64,000 bases of DNA from Oscheius dolichura (GCA_932521035.1 OW051492.1:2294001-2358000); one strand, 5' to 3'. Positions 1-11,769 are shown, counted from the first letter of the stretch. A program made the numbers and translations. The notes: generated by a model from the sequence alone, not told the origin.

Positions 1-713
1 CTCATAAGATTAGTACAGTGGACAAGTATCAAGGGCAACAGAATGACTATATTATCCTGTCATTAGTACGTACAAGACATATTGGACACATTCGGTACAG
101 TTTACAGCTTTAGTTTAAATATATTGTTGGTTATAGAGATGTTCGACGTCTGGTGGTTGCTTTATCTCGTGCACGGCTGGGACTTTATATTTTAGGAAGA
201 GCGAGCTTGTTCCGTAACTGTTTAGAATTAGAGCCATCCTTTGATCTAGTTAGTCCTTATGCAGCGAGATATTAATTTTTTCAGTTATGCAAAAGACCAC
301 CTAGACTTGTTTTAATTCCCAATGAGCCATACCCTACAAGCCGTAAATGGAATGAGAGAGCTGCTGGTGAACCATTTGAAGTTCAAGATACAGTGGATAT
401 GTGTCACTTTGTGCACGAGTTTTATATGAGTAATGTGAATACGATGAAGAGTCGGTACCAACAAGCGATGGCTGAATATGAAGAGAGATTAGCGGTATGT
501 TTTATTAGCCGCACGGATCAACTTATGTTTCAGAAGTTACATCCACCGAAGGTTGAAGAAAGCAAGCCTGTCGAAGAAGAAATGGATGAAGACGAGCCAA
601 TGCCACAACAGCCACCTGAACCTGAGAAAACGAAAAAGGATGATGATCTTGTACAAGATATCATGTTTGAAGAGATGGATTTCGAAAAATTGGAAGAAAC
701 CCCTAAATATTAA
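1..713 (+). CDS. Aquarius-like intron-binding helicase, C-terminal part (partial)
   Basis: This is the 3' end of a gene that begins before the window. Exons 1-94, 137-248 and 285-713 join in frame across introns of 42 and 36 nt. The joined protein contains [20 protein letters not shown] and later [15 protein letters not shown], which match the last superfamily 1 helicase motif and downstream segment of Aquarius (AQR; EMB-4 in C. elegans), the spliceosomal intron-binding RNA helicase. The tail is acidic and proline-rich, as in other Aquarius proteins, and ends at TAA 711-713. The 36 nt intron is near the lower limit for animals. Identity rests on recalled family motifs; the catalytic helicase core lies outside the window. 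Confidence 0.9.
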
Positions 714-1650
714 TGAAAATTTTTTTAGTTTGTAATTTTGTAACTGGTAAACACTTATTTTCGTTTGTTTCTTTCTCCAAGACATCAATTCGTGGATGTG
801 TTTTACTTGCTTGTGTTCGGAAGGACCTCTTGCAAGTAGAAAGGCAGTCGTTTTTTTCTCTATCGGACGGTTGGTGGTGGGTTAGTAATCAGTAAATAGA
901 AGCCCCTCCCCCATTGTTTGCTAATGAACTCAAACAGTTAGAAGAGATGCTGATTCACCTTGTTGATCTCTTTTTGATGCCATGTGAAGTTCTCTCGTAA
1001 ATTCATCCTTTGCAGTATCTTCTCTTCAATTTTCCAGTAATATGAACCCATTTATCCAGAAATTCTCTCCCCTTATTATTTTTTTTGTAAAAGAAAAGTA
1101 AATGGATCTCTAAAAAGAAATGGCAAACATCACAGGTTAGATCTGTGAAGCGTTTATTGGAAAGCAGACAAGTTGTTCAGTAAATACTGTCACTTATATA
1201 TGAGGCACAGCAAGTTGTGGTGTCTCCTGTTCTGCTGTCATGCTTCATTGCCTTTTTCATTTTACTTTTGCACAAAAAATCACAATAAGCCTATCAGAAT
1301 GTCCTTGTTCTTTGTGTTTCCTACTCTTTTTCAAAAAGCTGGTTTTTCATCCGGTCTCTCGCCTTCAATGGCCAAGGCTTTTTTTCTAGCGACTGCGCGA
1401 GACTTCCTTTATCAATGCTTTCACTGTCTGCCAGAGATCAACGCCTTTTCATCGCCTCTATCGCTTGTTTAGCGACCTTCAGCAATCTCTGGCTGGGGAA
1501 TTATTGAATATCTGTGACCAGAAGTGATTGAAAGTCGTCGACTTCCAGTTTGTTGACCACCACCGTTGTACACTTGCCTGCTTTCAACCCCTTGTTTCAT
1601 TTCCCCCTTCTTCCACTTTCATTCATTACAAAGAAACGTTTCCTCTTTAG
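714..1650 (+). other. Gap after Aquarius; possible unassigned exon near 902-1000
   Basis: No complete gene is recognised. Around 902-1000 a frame reads APPPLFANELKQLEEMLIHL and continues to a stop after LFLMPCEVLS; it follows a TAAATAG acceptor and looks more protein-like than its surroundings. An upstream frame (about 760-840) could donate to it, but the phases I tried do not join cleanly and no start codon was found. The rest is T-rich DNA with the promoter or trans-splice region of the next gene. Confidence 0.3.
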
Positions 1651-2288
1651 ATGCTGATATTATTAATTATTTCCTCGCTAGTAGCCTTCTCCTCGGCTCA
1701 ATGCTCTTTCCGAAATGGTGATATCACAGCCAAATGGCAGGTTTCCAACGGGGAAATAATTATTGAAATCATCAACAAAAACTTGGGAAATAATCAGTGG
1801 ACTGGTGTTGGATTCGGCTCTAGCATGGTTCGTTTTTAGTTTTGGCTAATTCTAATGAACTGCAAAATTTAGCGTGATCAGGATGTTGTCCTCTTTATGA
1901 TAAAAAATAACAGAGCCTCTATGGTTACCGGATACACAAATGACTATGCACCTCCGACTTTAGATAGCACCCCTTCCGTCAATGCTGAACTTATTCAATA
2001 CAATTGTTTGTCTGCGCACTGCTTTGAAAACTTCCACATTTAGCGAACACCCTCACTGGCCGATTTTCTCGACCTTTGGGAGCCAGCGGGCCAAGAAATG
2101 TGGACTTAAGTCAATGTCAGACTTGGAACGTGAGTTGATCCCACTAAACTGATTGCAAACCATTTCCCCTGCATGAGACTCTGTTTCAGTTTGTAGCCGG
2201 AGGAAGCTTAGAAGATGGAGAAGTCGGCTACCATCACAGGGGGTATGCCAGCGAGGAGATCTGCCCCCGAAAGTGCATGAAACACTAA
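1651..2288 (+). CDS. Secreted DOMON-domain protein
   Basis: Four exons (1651-1827, 1873-2005, 2044-2129, 2190-2288) join in frame. The protein starts with a signal peptide (MLILLIISSLVAFSSAQC) and has the features of a small secreted DOMON domain: WTGVGFG near residue 50, a DVDL-like segment (RNVDLSQCQTWN) and the closing FVAGGSLEDGEVGYHHRG, followed by EEICPRKCMKH and stop. DOMON domains bind haem or sugars; stand-alone secreted versions are common in nematodes. TTTAG sits directly before the ATG, so the mRNA is probably trans-spliced. The ligand is unknown. Confidence 0.82.
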
Positions 2289-2701
2289 CATTCTATTGTT
2301 CTTTAACTTTTTCCGGGTTATTCATAAAGTTTTTATGGTCGTTTTACGATATTTAGTTTGAAAGTGGGGCGCTGCAACCCGATGGTTCCATTGGAAGCTT
2401 CAGTTTGCCATCGCAAACACAGGTAAAAAAACAACCATGTTTGCCGAAGAACTGTTTAGGTTTGTCCACAGCAATGTACGAGTTCTCCAGGTTTTGCCCA
2501 ACGGGATGTGGCAACCGACCCGATTCCCATTGCTGCGGTTTACAACAACAGACAAAGTTCTCGGTTCAATGGTCTCTACCCAGGACAGCCTGGGCAATAC
2601 TAAACACTCTGCAAGAAAAGTTATTATAAATACAATCACAATCACAATCAAAAACCAACCCGTAGTTACAATAATAATAATCACAAATAAAAAACAATTA
2701 T
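2289..2701. other. Intergenic; uncertain Cys-containing ORF
   Basis: This lies between the DOMON gene and the convergent ARFRP1 gene. A plus-strand frame at about 2350-2620 reads through a Cys-rich piece (FCPTGCGNRPDSHCC), with possible splice signals at 2421 and 2490, but I could not build a gene with a start and stop. A-rich microsatellite-like DNA follows at 2630-2700. Confidence 0.25.
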
Positions 2702-3477
2702 TTACAAATAAATTGGTTCACTTGCTAGAGTCCGGACGATCCATTTCACACATCTGTCAATGTTTGTTCCTTCCAACGCAGAAACAGGGACAACGGCTAA
2801 ATCTCCGCTGTGATTGTCATCTTGGAGGAAAGATCGTACCTAAATGGATATATTGGTAAATCAAATTTCCACTGGCAAACTACTTCACAAAAAGTTAGCA
2901 AAAACAGTAAAGTTTACCTCTGCGGCAGGTGCAGCATCTTCTAGTTCACTTTTGTTTACTGCTACCAGTACCGGTAGACGGTGAACGAGATCATTTGACA
3001 TAACTTCTTCTAAAATAAATATAAAACGGGACTGAAATTAAAACATACTGAAAACATCGGATACTATAGGGAAGAGATCTGGCCGTGTTGCGTCAACTAC
3101 AAAGATTAATGCATTGGCTTCATCAAAATAAGTAGACCACAAAGAACGCAAATCTTCTTGCCCTCCTAGGTCCCAAAAATTTAGGCAAGTATTATTTAGT
3201 TCCACTTTTCCCACTGAAATTATCACTTATATTCTCTAAAACTAAACGTTACCATTTAGACCAACTGTGCTAGTAATTTTTGAAGGGTTTAGCATACCAT
3301 AATCTTTTATGAAGCGAGATTTTGTTTGTTCGAGAAATGTCTGAAAATCTCAAGAAATAAAATCAAAGAAGAAAAATAACATACCGTTTTCCCTGCATTG
3401 TCTAATCCAATTATAACGACATAGTAATCTTTTTTTTTAAAAAATTTTTCCCAAAGGCCAGCTGACAGTGTGTACAT
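2702..3477 (-). CDS. ADP-ribosylation factor-related protein 1 (Golgi Arf-like GTPase)
   Basis: The first exon begins MYTLSAGLWEKFFKKKDYYV, the characteristic ARFRP1 N-terminus (Met-Tyr instead of the myristoylated Met-Gly of Arf), then the P-loop GLDNAGKT. Later exons give TFLEQTKSRF, the effector loop KITSTVGLN, the G3 box WDLGGQEDLRSLW, and the final exon ends IVRTLASEPIYL at TAA 2702-2704. In vertebrates and yeast (Arl3) this GTPase recruits Arl1 and golgins to the trans-Golgi. The G4 box reads NKSE rather than NKxD (about 2945-2956), a change in the residue that reads guanine. A longer in-frame ATG exists at 3594, but the conserved MYTL start fixes 3477. Confidence 0.92.
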
Positions 3478-3926
3478 AACATGAGAGTTCTCTGAAATGA
3501 AAGAGTAAGTGATAAAAAGAAAAGAGATGAGGGAAAGAACGAAAGATAAGGGAGAAAGTATGAAAATATATGCCAACAAAGTGGTCAGAAGCACGCTCCA
3601 TTCGGCGGAAACAGGCCTTTATTCGAACACCTCAGCACTAATCGCCGGGGAAATGTCTCTCTTCTGTCTCCTTTCCATTCATTGCTTTATTTTGCTGAGC
3701 CTTATAATTTATTACTCAACTCTATAAATCACGTTCCATTTGTCATGCCTGTTTGACAGCATGAAAATCTTCCTATTTCTAATTGACACCCACTTCACGG
3801 TGCTGATTTTTTCACCGTGGTGGAAAGTGTATCGGTGAAATAGAAGTAGTGGATTGGGATTTTATTATACTTAGAAGTCTCATTAGCTTACAACTGGACT
3901 ATCTTTTAAATATTGTTCTTTTTCAG

Positions 3927-4626
3927 ATGTCAGTCTTTCAATGGGCCGTTTTCGACGAGGTGCGTCGAATGAATATTCGACAAATGACATATCAGGTTTG
4001 CATTTTCTCTCCTGTTTTCTAACTTCTCTTTCAGGCACTCAATTTTGGGATGGTAGTATCTTCAGCTTTGATGATTTGGAAAGGACTGATGGTAGTTACA
4101 GGATCAGAAAGTCCCGTAGTAGTAGTTCTCTCTGGTTAGCAAGTATACCATTTTTAGACGGATTTTTTCAGGATCTATGGAGCCCGCATTTTACCGAGGC
4201 GATCTCCTCCTTCTGACTAATGACTATAGTGATCCAATTCGTGCTGGTGACGTTACCGTATTCAAGATAGATGGTCGTGATATTCCTATAGTTCATCGAG
4301 TTATCAAAGTTCACGAAAACAGTAACATGGAAACACAATTTCTAACCAAAGGAGATAATAACCAAGTGGATGATCGTGGACTGTATGCACCTGGACAGAT
4401 GTGGCTTACTCGAACTGATGTCGTCGGACGTACAAAAGGAATTCTACCATATGTTGGAATGGTTTGTTATTTTTTTAAATTTTCGTCTAAATTTTCCTAT
4501 TAAATTTTCAAACCCAACAATATAATATGCTTTCAGGTAACTATTTTGATGAATGATTATCCAAAGCTGAAATATTTCGTACTGGCAACTCTGGCTGCGT
4601 TTGTATTGCTTCATAGAGAAAAATGA
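3927..4626 (+). CDS. Signal peptidase complex catalytic subunit SEC11
   Basis: Exons join to a protein of about 180 residues: [20 protein letters not shown], a transmembrane segment, then the serine motif [20 protein letters not shown], the general-base region [10 protein letters not shown] (His replaces the bacterial lysine), [13 protein letters not shown] and a hydrophobic C-terminus ending LLHREK. This is the ER signal peptidase catalytic subunit, which cuts signal peptides in the lumen. Introns are 37-50 nt. TTTTTCAG abuts the ATG, so trans-splicing is likely. AATAAA follows at 4690. Size matches the family. Confidence 0.95.
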
Positions 4627-4689
4627 TCAACTTCTTTCAAACGGTTTTCCTTCCTTATACGTATAATGGGGTATCCGCTATTCTTTGAT

Positions 4690-4706
4690 AATAAAACGTA
4701 TTTATT
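4690..4706. terminator. Back-to-back poly(A) signals of two convergent genes
   Basis: AATAAA at 4690-4695 serves the plus-strand SEC11 gene, and TTTATT at 4701-4706 is AATAAA on the minus strand for the RNF126-like gene. Only five bases separate them, so the two 3' UTRs must overlap if cleavage occurs at the usual distance downstream. Confidence 0.65.
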
Positions 4707-4761
4707 TACTCTTATCGCCAATAACGATAATCGAATACAATTTACAATTTGACACCAAGGT

Positions 4762-6098
4762 TTAGTCTAACTCGTCAGCATCAATCATTCCCGGGGGAGC
4801 GGCAGGAGGAGGTGGGATAGCTTCATCAGGAAGGCTGCGATTTTCCTGCGTTGCTTCTCTACTCCACTGCCTGGCATCAACTTCCGTCCTGAAGGAATTA
4901 GGCTAATTGTTGATGCCAACTAACCTGCACATTGGACAAGTATTGTGCGTTCGTAGCCAGGGCTTCACACAGTCTACATGGAAAATATGAGTACAATTCA
5001 AACGGGCCACATTTTCGTCTAAAACGATGTAAGGGGGTGTTCATTATGGACTCACCGAGGACAAAATCGTCAAAACAGGTAGAGCATTGCGTTTTATTGT
5101 CAATATGGGCTTGTTCGACCTATAGGGCGGTTTTTTCCTTTTTATGGATGCTTACCTTCACAATAGGGATGCTTTGAAGTTGTTCTTCTGTAAGATTTTG
5201 AACAGGCTGTCCGTCACCAAATTGGTTCATCAAGTTGTTCAGGATTTGATCCATATCCATGCCCATCGCATAATCGCCAATTTCAAGTGTCGGTGCTCTT
5301 TAAAATTATTATTATTTCATATTGAGAACCTCCAGTTGAAAGGGGGGACAAAGGCTTTTGATAAGGTGTCTCATGAAAACAGAATTGCCCGACTTACCTT
5401 TGTCCGTCGATACGAATTTGGACGCTGATATTTCCACCTGCTGCGCCACCTAGCCTTTCAGCTAGGTCTTGGAAAAATTGTTGAGGATTCGGGACATTCT
5501 CTCCCTGTAAAGATTCTTTTCTATAATAGGGAGCAGGACAAACATTAACGCCTTCAGGTCTTTCCACTCTCATATGAATATGTGGCATTCTTCGCGGTTC
5601 AGTGGATCTCGGTTGGTCACCTGCCGGGGGATCTGCTTGGCCTGGACGAAAACTGTTGATTAGATTCAAAAAAGGTTGGAAAAAATTTGAGTTTTCCGTT
5701 CGGCGATTGTCGGCATTCTCATTTTGAGGAGGTTCAATATTTGCAGCCCCCTGTAAAATTAGGATATTATCCTATTAGTGGAAGAATGGTTGGGAAACTT
5801 ACAGGCGGTACGCTTCGCGATCGCGGGGACTGGGAATTACGAGGAGGAACTCTAATACCAGCAAACGGAGCTGAAATGTGGAATTGGATTAAACTGGAAG
5901 GAGGATTACAGGCACGAATGTTTCCAGGTGTAGTAATTCCAGGAAGAAAAGGCACTGTAAGTTCCTCGATGAAGTCACTTCCACACGACGCACAGACTAG
6001 ATCCTGGAGTTGCCTTATTACATCGTTTATTCAAAACTTACGGAATTGCGAAGACTGACGTTTCGATCACAATGATGACAATAATACATAGACGGCAT
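4762..6098 (-). CDS. RNF126/RNF115-type RING-H2 E3 ubiquitin ligase
   Basis: The N-terminal exons encode a zinc-ribbon, MPSMYYCHHCDRNVSLRNS then LVCASCGSDFIEEL, as in RNF126/RNF115 (BCA2), which use it to bind BAG6 and ubiquitin. A Pro/Ser-rich linker follows, then FFQDLAERLGG, LEIGDYAMGMDMDQIL and a RING-H2 finger spread over three exons: QCSTCFDDFVL, NCTHIFHVDCVKPWLRTHN, TCPMCR. The protein ends in a proline-rich tail and DADELD. The family ubiquitinates mislocalised hydrophobic proteins and receptors. A TTTTCAG acceptor lies 7 nt before the ATG. It lies 297 bp downstream of NOB1 on the same strand, a spacing compatible with an operon. Confidence 0.9.
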
Positions 6099-6394
6099 TT
6101 TTTATCTGAAAAGGGGTTTGTTGATTTCAGGTCAAGGTTTGATTTTTTTTTGTTGGAAATAGACCTTGAGCGATTTAACGCGATCCAGGCCCACTCTGGA
6201 GCAATTCAGCCCAATTATGCTCACAAAGCTGTCCGCGTTTCCATGGGAAAACAAGCCTTTCCCACATTTTTTCATAAATTGAGCAGAAATTAATATGGAA
6301 AACCAGAAGGTGTTCACAAAGCATACAAAAAAAAATTAACAATTTATGTCAAAAATCAACAACGAAACTTTAACAAAAAAATACGTCACCTTCG

Positions 6395-7819
6395 TTAATG
6401 CTTCCTTCTGTTTCCACGAGCCTCATTTGGATTTTTACGACCGCCTTTTGAAAAATTACGGAGTCCGAGCATTGCCGATCGTGATGTAGTGTCGTGCATT
6501 TCGAAAGGGCCATCAGCTAAAGGATCTAACCGTAGTTTGGCCATTCTATTTTGAGGTACACGTTGGTCTTCGAATAAGACCTCATTCATCTGTAAAAACA
6601 TATTTGAAAAAAAAAGATAGTATGGTACTGCGTGTTTCCCTCCCTTTGGTCCAGCCAAAGAATGTTGTAGTCCTCTCTTGTTACCTAGCCGGTTCCAGTT
6701 TATATGTAATACCTGATTTCCTAATTCATCTACAGATACCGCACACTGTAACCGTTGATACAAAAGAAATGGATGAACAAGATACCTTATGTAGCATTTT
6801 GTTTCCACATGAAGGGCAAAAAACTTTTTCCATATTAGAAGTTGTGCTATAACAACCGCGACACCTGAATTCATTAATAATGTAAATTGAAATTAAACTA
6901 AAAGGATGCTAGAAAGAAAACGGTACCTAAGAACATATGACTTTATCTTCTTGATTCTGTATCCTGTTACAGACACCAAACTTAAATTCATAGCAAGTAA
7001 CACATTTTGAAGAGCAAAATCTGTTGTCAAGCAACCAACTGTGCTTCCTTCCTCAACTTCAATGGCTCCCATTTTCTTAAGGGCATTCACGATATTATTT
7101 TCAGTGATCCACCCTTCGTCATCATCACTTTCAACCTATAAAAACGAAACGTAAATTGATATAAATATTACAATTTACATCTTCACAAAAGCCTTCTGGT
7201 AAATTTTGGGCTTTTGAAGCGGTTATCGGAGAAGCTTGCTCTTCTACTGAAGATTCGCCTTCGGTATTCTCTGATTCCTCCATTTTACATTTTTCACCAA
7301 CAGCAACAGATTCGGGCTTTTCTTCTATGTTTGCATCAGCTTTCTAAAATAACATTCAAATTAAAAAAGTCAAGATTTAACCTCTTCCGTTGAAACACTT
7401 GGTTCAGCGCATAATTGTTGTTTCAGATCGTATGTAAGAGCAATGACTTTTAAATCCGTAATTGAAAGTGATTGAAAATCTCCTGTTTTCTTTGATGCTT
7501 CCGTAACTGAAATAAAAAAGCATACAAAATAAATAACAACCTAAAGCTTACCTGCTTTACATGCATCTGTTGACGGTTCTCTGATAACCACTTCAAAAGG
7601 TAGTTGTTCATAAGCTGTTAATGCTTTCTTTGACCGCAATTCTACTAAAACTTCAGGAGGAGCATAAAAGTGCTCGGCAATATTCTATAAAACATGTTAT
7701 AAAAAATATCTAAAACTAACGTGCAAATTGACATTAGCAATAATGGCTCCTGTATCAAGAACGAGATGCTCAACTGGCTTCGTCTTCTTAGTTTTTTGCA
7801 CTACCTCAAAATCATCCAT
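6395..7819 (-). CDS. NOB1, 20S pre-rRNA endonuclease
   Basis: The first exon contains the PIN-domain start VEHLVLDTGAIIANVNLH with the catalytic aspartate, followed by FYAPPEVLVELRSKKALTAY and ITDLKVIALTYDL. An acidic linker precedes WITENNIV and VGCLTTDFALQNVLLAMNL, then a zinc ribbon (CRGC...FCPSCGNK) and the basic C-terminal region with RGLQHSLAGPKGGKHA and GRRKNPNEARGNRRKH-like residues. NOB1 cleaves the 3' end of 18S rRNA in late pre-40S particles. CTTTTCAG touches the ATG at 7819, which I prefer over the longer in-frame start at 7933. One late exon junction (GGKHA|MNEVLFEDQ) needs intron removal at about 6601-6637. Confidence 0.93.
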
Positions 7820-7968
7820 CTGAAAAGGCATAAAATAATAAAAGTATGAATGAGAACAATAAAAATACGATGAGTAAGCAAGTGTTGCAATTTTCGAGCG
7901 CTGTTTTTTGCTTGACTTTTCAGCTGCGATCAATAGTGTTATTTTAGTACATTGTATTGGTGTTGTTT

Positions 7969-8166
7969 TTATAAAATAAAAGCAAAAATTACGCCAGCAG
8001 AAACAAAGAAAATGAAGAGTATTTTGGGGTATTCTCGTGATGTTGCTGCCTGAAATTTATTGCGCGCACTAGGTGCATTGCATTGACGCGAAGTGGGTCT
8101 GGTGCTAGTATAGCCAATATGTCCACAGCGTCCTGCCACCTCCTCTTTAGCCATGCTTGACCCCAT
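7969..8166 (-). CDS. Small tail-anchored membrane protein, unknown
   Basis: A 65-residue intronless ORF starts MGSSMAKEEVAGRCGHIG (a second ATG lies at 8154). A Ser/Thr/Arg-rich middle is followed by a C-terminal hydrophobic segment, ILFIFFVSAGVIFAFIL, right at the stop, giving a tail-anchored topology. I do not recognise the family; the layout (short polar head, single C-terminal helix) resembles small ER subunits such as Sec61-beta, but no signature motif is present. It starts 102 bp from the oppositely oriented FAM135 gene and ends 149 bp before NOB1, so it may be the first gene of a minus-strand operon. Confidence 0.5.
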   Translation of the reverse strand: MGSSMAKEEVAGRCGHIGYTSTRPTSRQCNAPSARNKFQAATSREYPKILFIFFVSAGVIFAFIL

Positions 8167-8267
8167 TTCTATTCTGTTTCTTCTCCAACGACTACTGCTC
8201 TTTCAGAAATATGCATTTATAGTGGATCTCGTAAAAACGCATTCCTAATCTAGCTTTATATTCGGTA
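8167..8267. promoter_or_regulatory. Head-to-head intergenic promoter region
   Basis: Only 101 bp separate the start codons of the minus-strand small membrane protein and the plus-strand FAM135 gene. Both promoters must share or overlap this interval unless leader exons lie elsewhere. No TATA box was seen. Confidence 0.4.
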
Positions 8268-11200
8268 ATGAGAGTTGATTTATATCCTGTTTATCGTGTG
8301 TACATACATTTAAATAAATTTTGTAATATAGATCTCACTTCAAGAGGATATTATCAGGTTTGTAGACCTTTTTCTTGATTTCAAGTCGCTTTTCAGATTC
8401 GATTAACCCCTAAAAATACTAATGAATATAACAGTCTTGATATCAAACTATACGATAAAGGACTTTCTGTAACTACTTGTACATTGCTTCCTTCTACTAT
8501 TCTCAACGGTGTTGCCATAAGTAAAGCATTTGAAGTTCTTTATGCCGATGAGATTACAGAGCTTGGTGAGTGCAGTGTTTACTTTTTCTATATTCCATTT
8601 ACAGATGATACATTTAGCATTTCCCTGCAGCTTGTTCCAGAGTCTAACTTTAAATCTTTACATAAAGTACAGCTTGACTTAGAACTATGGTTAGTTTGCA
8701 TTGATTCAATTCAATAATCAATTTAGGTATATGGATCGAGATCGCCCCCCTCAATACGAATTATTTCATTTGGAAAGCAAGCGCACATTGGAAATTGAAC
8801 TGAATCCAAACAGGTTTCTATTTCTTATTTATCCGTATTATTTTCGCTGGAATTTGAGCCCTTGGTACACATATAAGTGCGACGGGGAGCTTTATTGCGC
8901 TAATTTCCTCAAAATTGCGGCAAATATGAGTAGGACGGATTGCTTCTCAGAAAGGGCAATTCCACGCAGTATGGGTGAAGGATTCTGGGTTTTCTAAAAG
9001 TAGCATGCAGTTTTTGCATTTTCTAATAGATTATTGTCAATCACAGTTAGGGGGGGTTGGAAATAAAAGAATATTTTTTTTAAATCAGGTAAACTATCTC
9101 GAAAATAATTGGCAATAATGAGCTAATTACCGGATCATAATGAGATTTCAGATTGACTGCTGTGAGCCGAATTATCAACTTCGAATATCTAGTTCCTTCG
9201 TCCCTTCACTTCACAGTTTTTTCATCCTTAGTCTCTGTTTTGCCCAGAAGAAGGAAACCACCACCTGATCCAGTAAGTTTTACCTTTGCTAAAAATCCGA
9301 ACAAGATCTTTGTTATTTGTCAGCGGGGCAGTGCCATGTGTAGAGTAAACCCGTTAATAATTAAGTCGTGTTGTTGTCTTTAGCCACTGACACAGCGCCT
9401 TCACGAATTGCATGAAGAAGTATGTACAGCTTTGATGTCCTCAGCAGAATCCGTTGAGCTCTTTGTCAATAGAAATTCACACTACGTTGGCAGCTGTGTT
9501 CAGTTTGGTGAGAGCTCTTGTGAATTATTTAGACGCTAGGGCGCATTTTTAGCCAGATCTCTAAGTTCTTCTGATATGGCAGCCTTGGCTAATAGGTTAC
9601 AAGCTTCTGAACGACCATGGGCTACGCTTGAAGCGTCTGTTGTACAGTTGAGCACCCAGCTGGATGTTCTTTTTGATCAATTAGTGGAATTATTTGGAAA
9701 ATGTTCATGTATGTCTATGAATTTTTAAAGAAAAATTGAATTATTCCAGCACTGTCCCAGTCTCTTCTCCAAGACTTCCTGGACCAAAGGATCAAAGCCT
9801 TAGGCGAAGGTTTTTTCTTCAGCGAAAAACCACTTTCTGCTCTCACTGAATCTTCGCCAAGTACATTTATAGAGGTACAAGAAAATGAAAAAAGTTTTTA
9901 ATAATAACAAATTTTAGCTAAATAATCAAGTGGAAAAAAGTCGTTATCTTCACAAAATGCCACGCTCTGCTGTTTTTTGTGCCGAAACTGATGCTCCAAT
10001 AGAGAATTGGTTAGTTTTTTACGTATTTGCTTTAATGGTGTAATTATTTCAGCCCTATTATATTTGAAGAATGTTACGGTGCTTCGGGACCATCCACAAG
10101 TTCAAAAAATGTAGTGGCCCCCGTGTCCAAGGTATGTTCTTTATTTGAATTAATTAAAATATTGTATTGTATAGGTTATGTGTGGTGCTGGTGATATGAA
10201 GAAGAAACGTCCAAAATCATTCAGGCTAATACATTTCCGTAAAAAAAGTGCTGAAGGAGTTAATAGGTTTCATTTCCATGATAATTATTTTAATAGGCAT
10301 TTTAGATTGTCTAAAAGATCCAGTGTTGATTCAGCCATGCCGGAAAATCATCGTATTAAATCACCGCCGCTTTCCGAAAGGGTCGAAAGAATTGAAAAAG
10401 ACAATAAAGAACCGATAAAGTCTAAACCAGATGTTGTGGTGTCCCCTGATCCGGTAAAAATTCAAACAATCTAACATCGTATCGTTTTAGGTAAAGATCA
10501 ATTTACTTGTTGGCTTTGTTCGAGAAAGAGAAGCCTTGAAAGCTAGATTACAGACTAAATATCGATATGAAGGGAATCTATACAGGCTAGTTGTTTTAAT
10601 TTAATTTATTCGGTCTTTATTTTAGCGAATTGGCCTTTTTGAGTATAAAACCACAATGCTTTGCAAGTAGATCAGAGGTCAAGTCAAGTAATGCTAATTT
10701 CGAATTACATCTCATCGTGATGATACATGGTTTGGAAGGTTAGTCAATAAATGTTTTTTTTTCTTTATAAAAACTATTTATAGGAACAAAAGATGATCTT
10801 TTACCATATCGTAACGCTTTGAAAGGCATTGGTAACCGACGGTCCTTTGACTTTTTAATGAGCCATACTAATGCTATGCAAACTTGGGCTGATTTTGAAA
10901 CGATGTCAAAAAATCTTCTACAAGAAATTAAAGATCATATTAGCTATGCTCAGCGAGAACCTCAGAAAATCAGGTTATAAAAGTTAGGCAATTAATTTTT
11001 ACCTTCAAATTTTCAGTTTTATCGCACATTCCATGGGTGGAATAATTGTACGAGCAGCTCTTGGTCTTCAAGATGCTAGTTTTCTTTTTGAAAAACTACA
11101 TACAATTATGACAATTAATACACCTCATCTCGGTTTAGCTTATGCCAGCAAAGGTATACAATGGGGTGTTCAGTTGGTTAGATGGTACGTTTTATTTAAG

Positions 11201-11769
11201 TTTCTTATGTATGTATTTTAGGTGGAAACAGTCAAAATCTATGGATCAACTTGCTTTACGGGATGAGAATTCATTTCAAAGTGCTTTTCTAGTGCGTTTA
11301 GCACAAAATAAGGCACTGGGAAGGTTCCGAAATGTACTTCTTGTTGGATCTCCAGGTGTGGATGTTTTTTTTTCTAAAAAATATATCAATTCTAGCGGAT
11401 CTCTTGGTTCCGTCCCATTCATCTCTTCTCGAGCCATGTAAAAATTCAACCAAAGATCCATCTGCACTCGGAACGGCTTACAGGTTGAGCTCTCAGTTGT
11501 TATTAATCGATTTCTTTCTCAGGGATATGTTGTCAAGCATATATGCCGATTTGATAGCAGATGATCAGCCTCGTACGGTAGTCCGATATTCAACATTTCA
11601 TAATAATAACGTAGCCAAGGCAGCAAGGCTCACGGGGAGAGCAGGTATGCCCTTATCCTGATGTTAATTTTAAAAAGCTTATTTAGCTCATATCGCACCT
11701 ATAGAAGATGATATATTTATTGAGAAACTTTTTTCGATCTCGGCACTTCGATATTTTTGTGAAAATTGA
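8268..11769 (+). CDS. FAM135-type alpha/beta-hydrolase (lipase-like)
   Basis: The first exon reads YIHLNKFCNIDLTSRGYYQ, matching the conserved FAM135 start (LNKFYNVDLFQRGFYQ). Further exons give ILNGVAISKAFEVLYADEI, FEYLVPSSLHFTVFSSLVSV and, after a long linker, the hydrolase domain: VMIHGLEGTKDDL, SFIAHSMGGIIVRAAL with the nucleophile serine, NTPHLGLAY, DLLVPSHSS (acid) and HIAPIEDDIF (histidine). The end ISALRYFCEN corresponds to the family's VAALKYFQ. FAM135 proteins are poorly studied predicted lipases. At least 14 short introns are needed; one near 8819-9150 is unusually long (about 330 nt). AATAAA begins two bases after the stop, so the 3' UTR is minimal. Confidence 0.9.

Noticed and set aside
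3478..3594. Upstream in-frame start for ARFRP1
   Set aside because: The family starts with MYT(L) at exactly the internal ATG; the extension is hydrophobic, T/A-rich non-coding sequence.
7820..7933. Upstream in-frame start for NOB1
   Set aside because: CTTTTCAG directly abuts the ATG at 7819, marking a splice acceptor; the extra residues are not NOB1-like.
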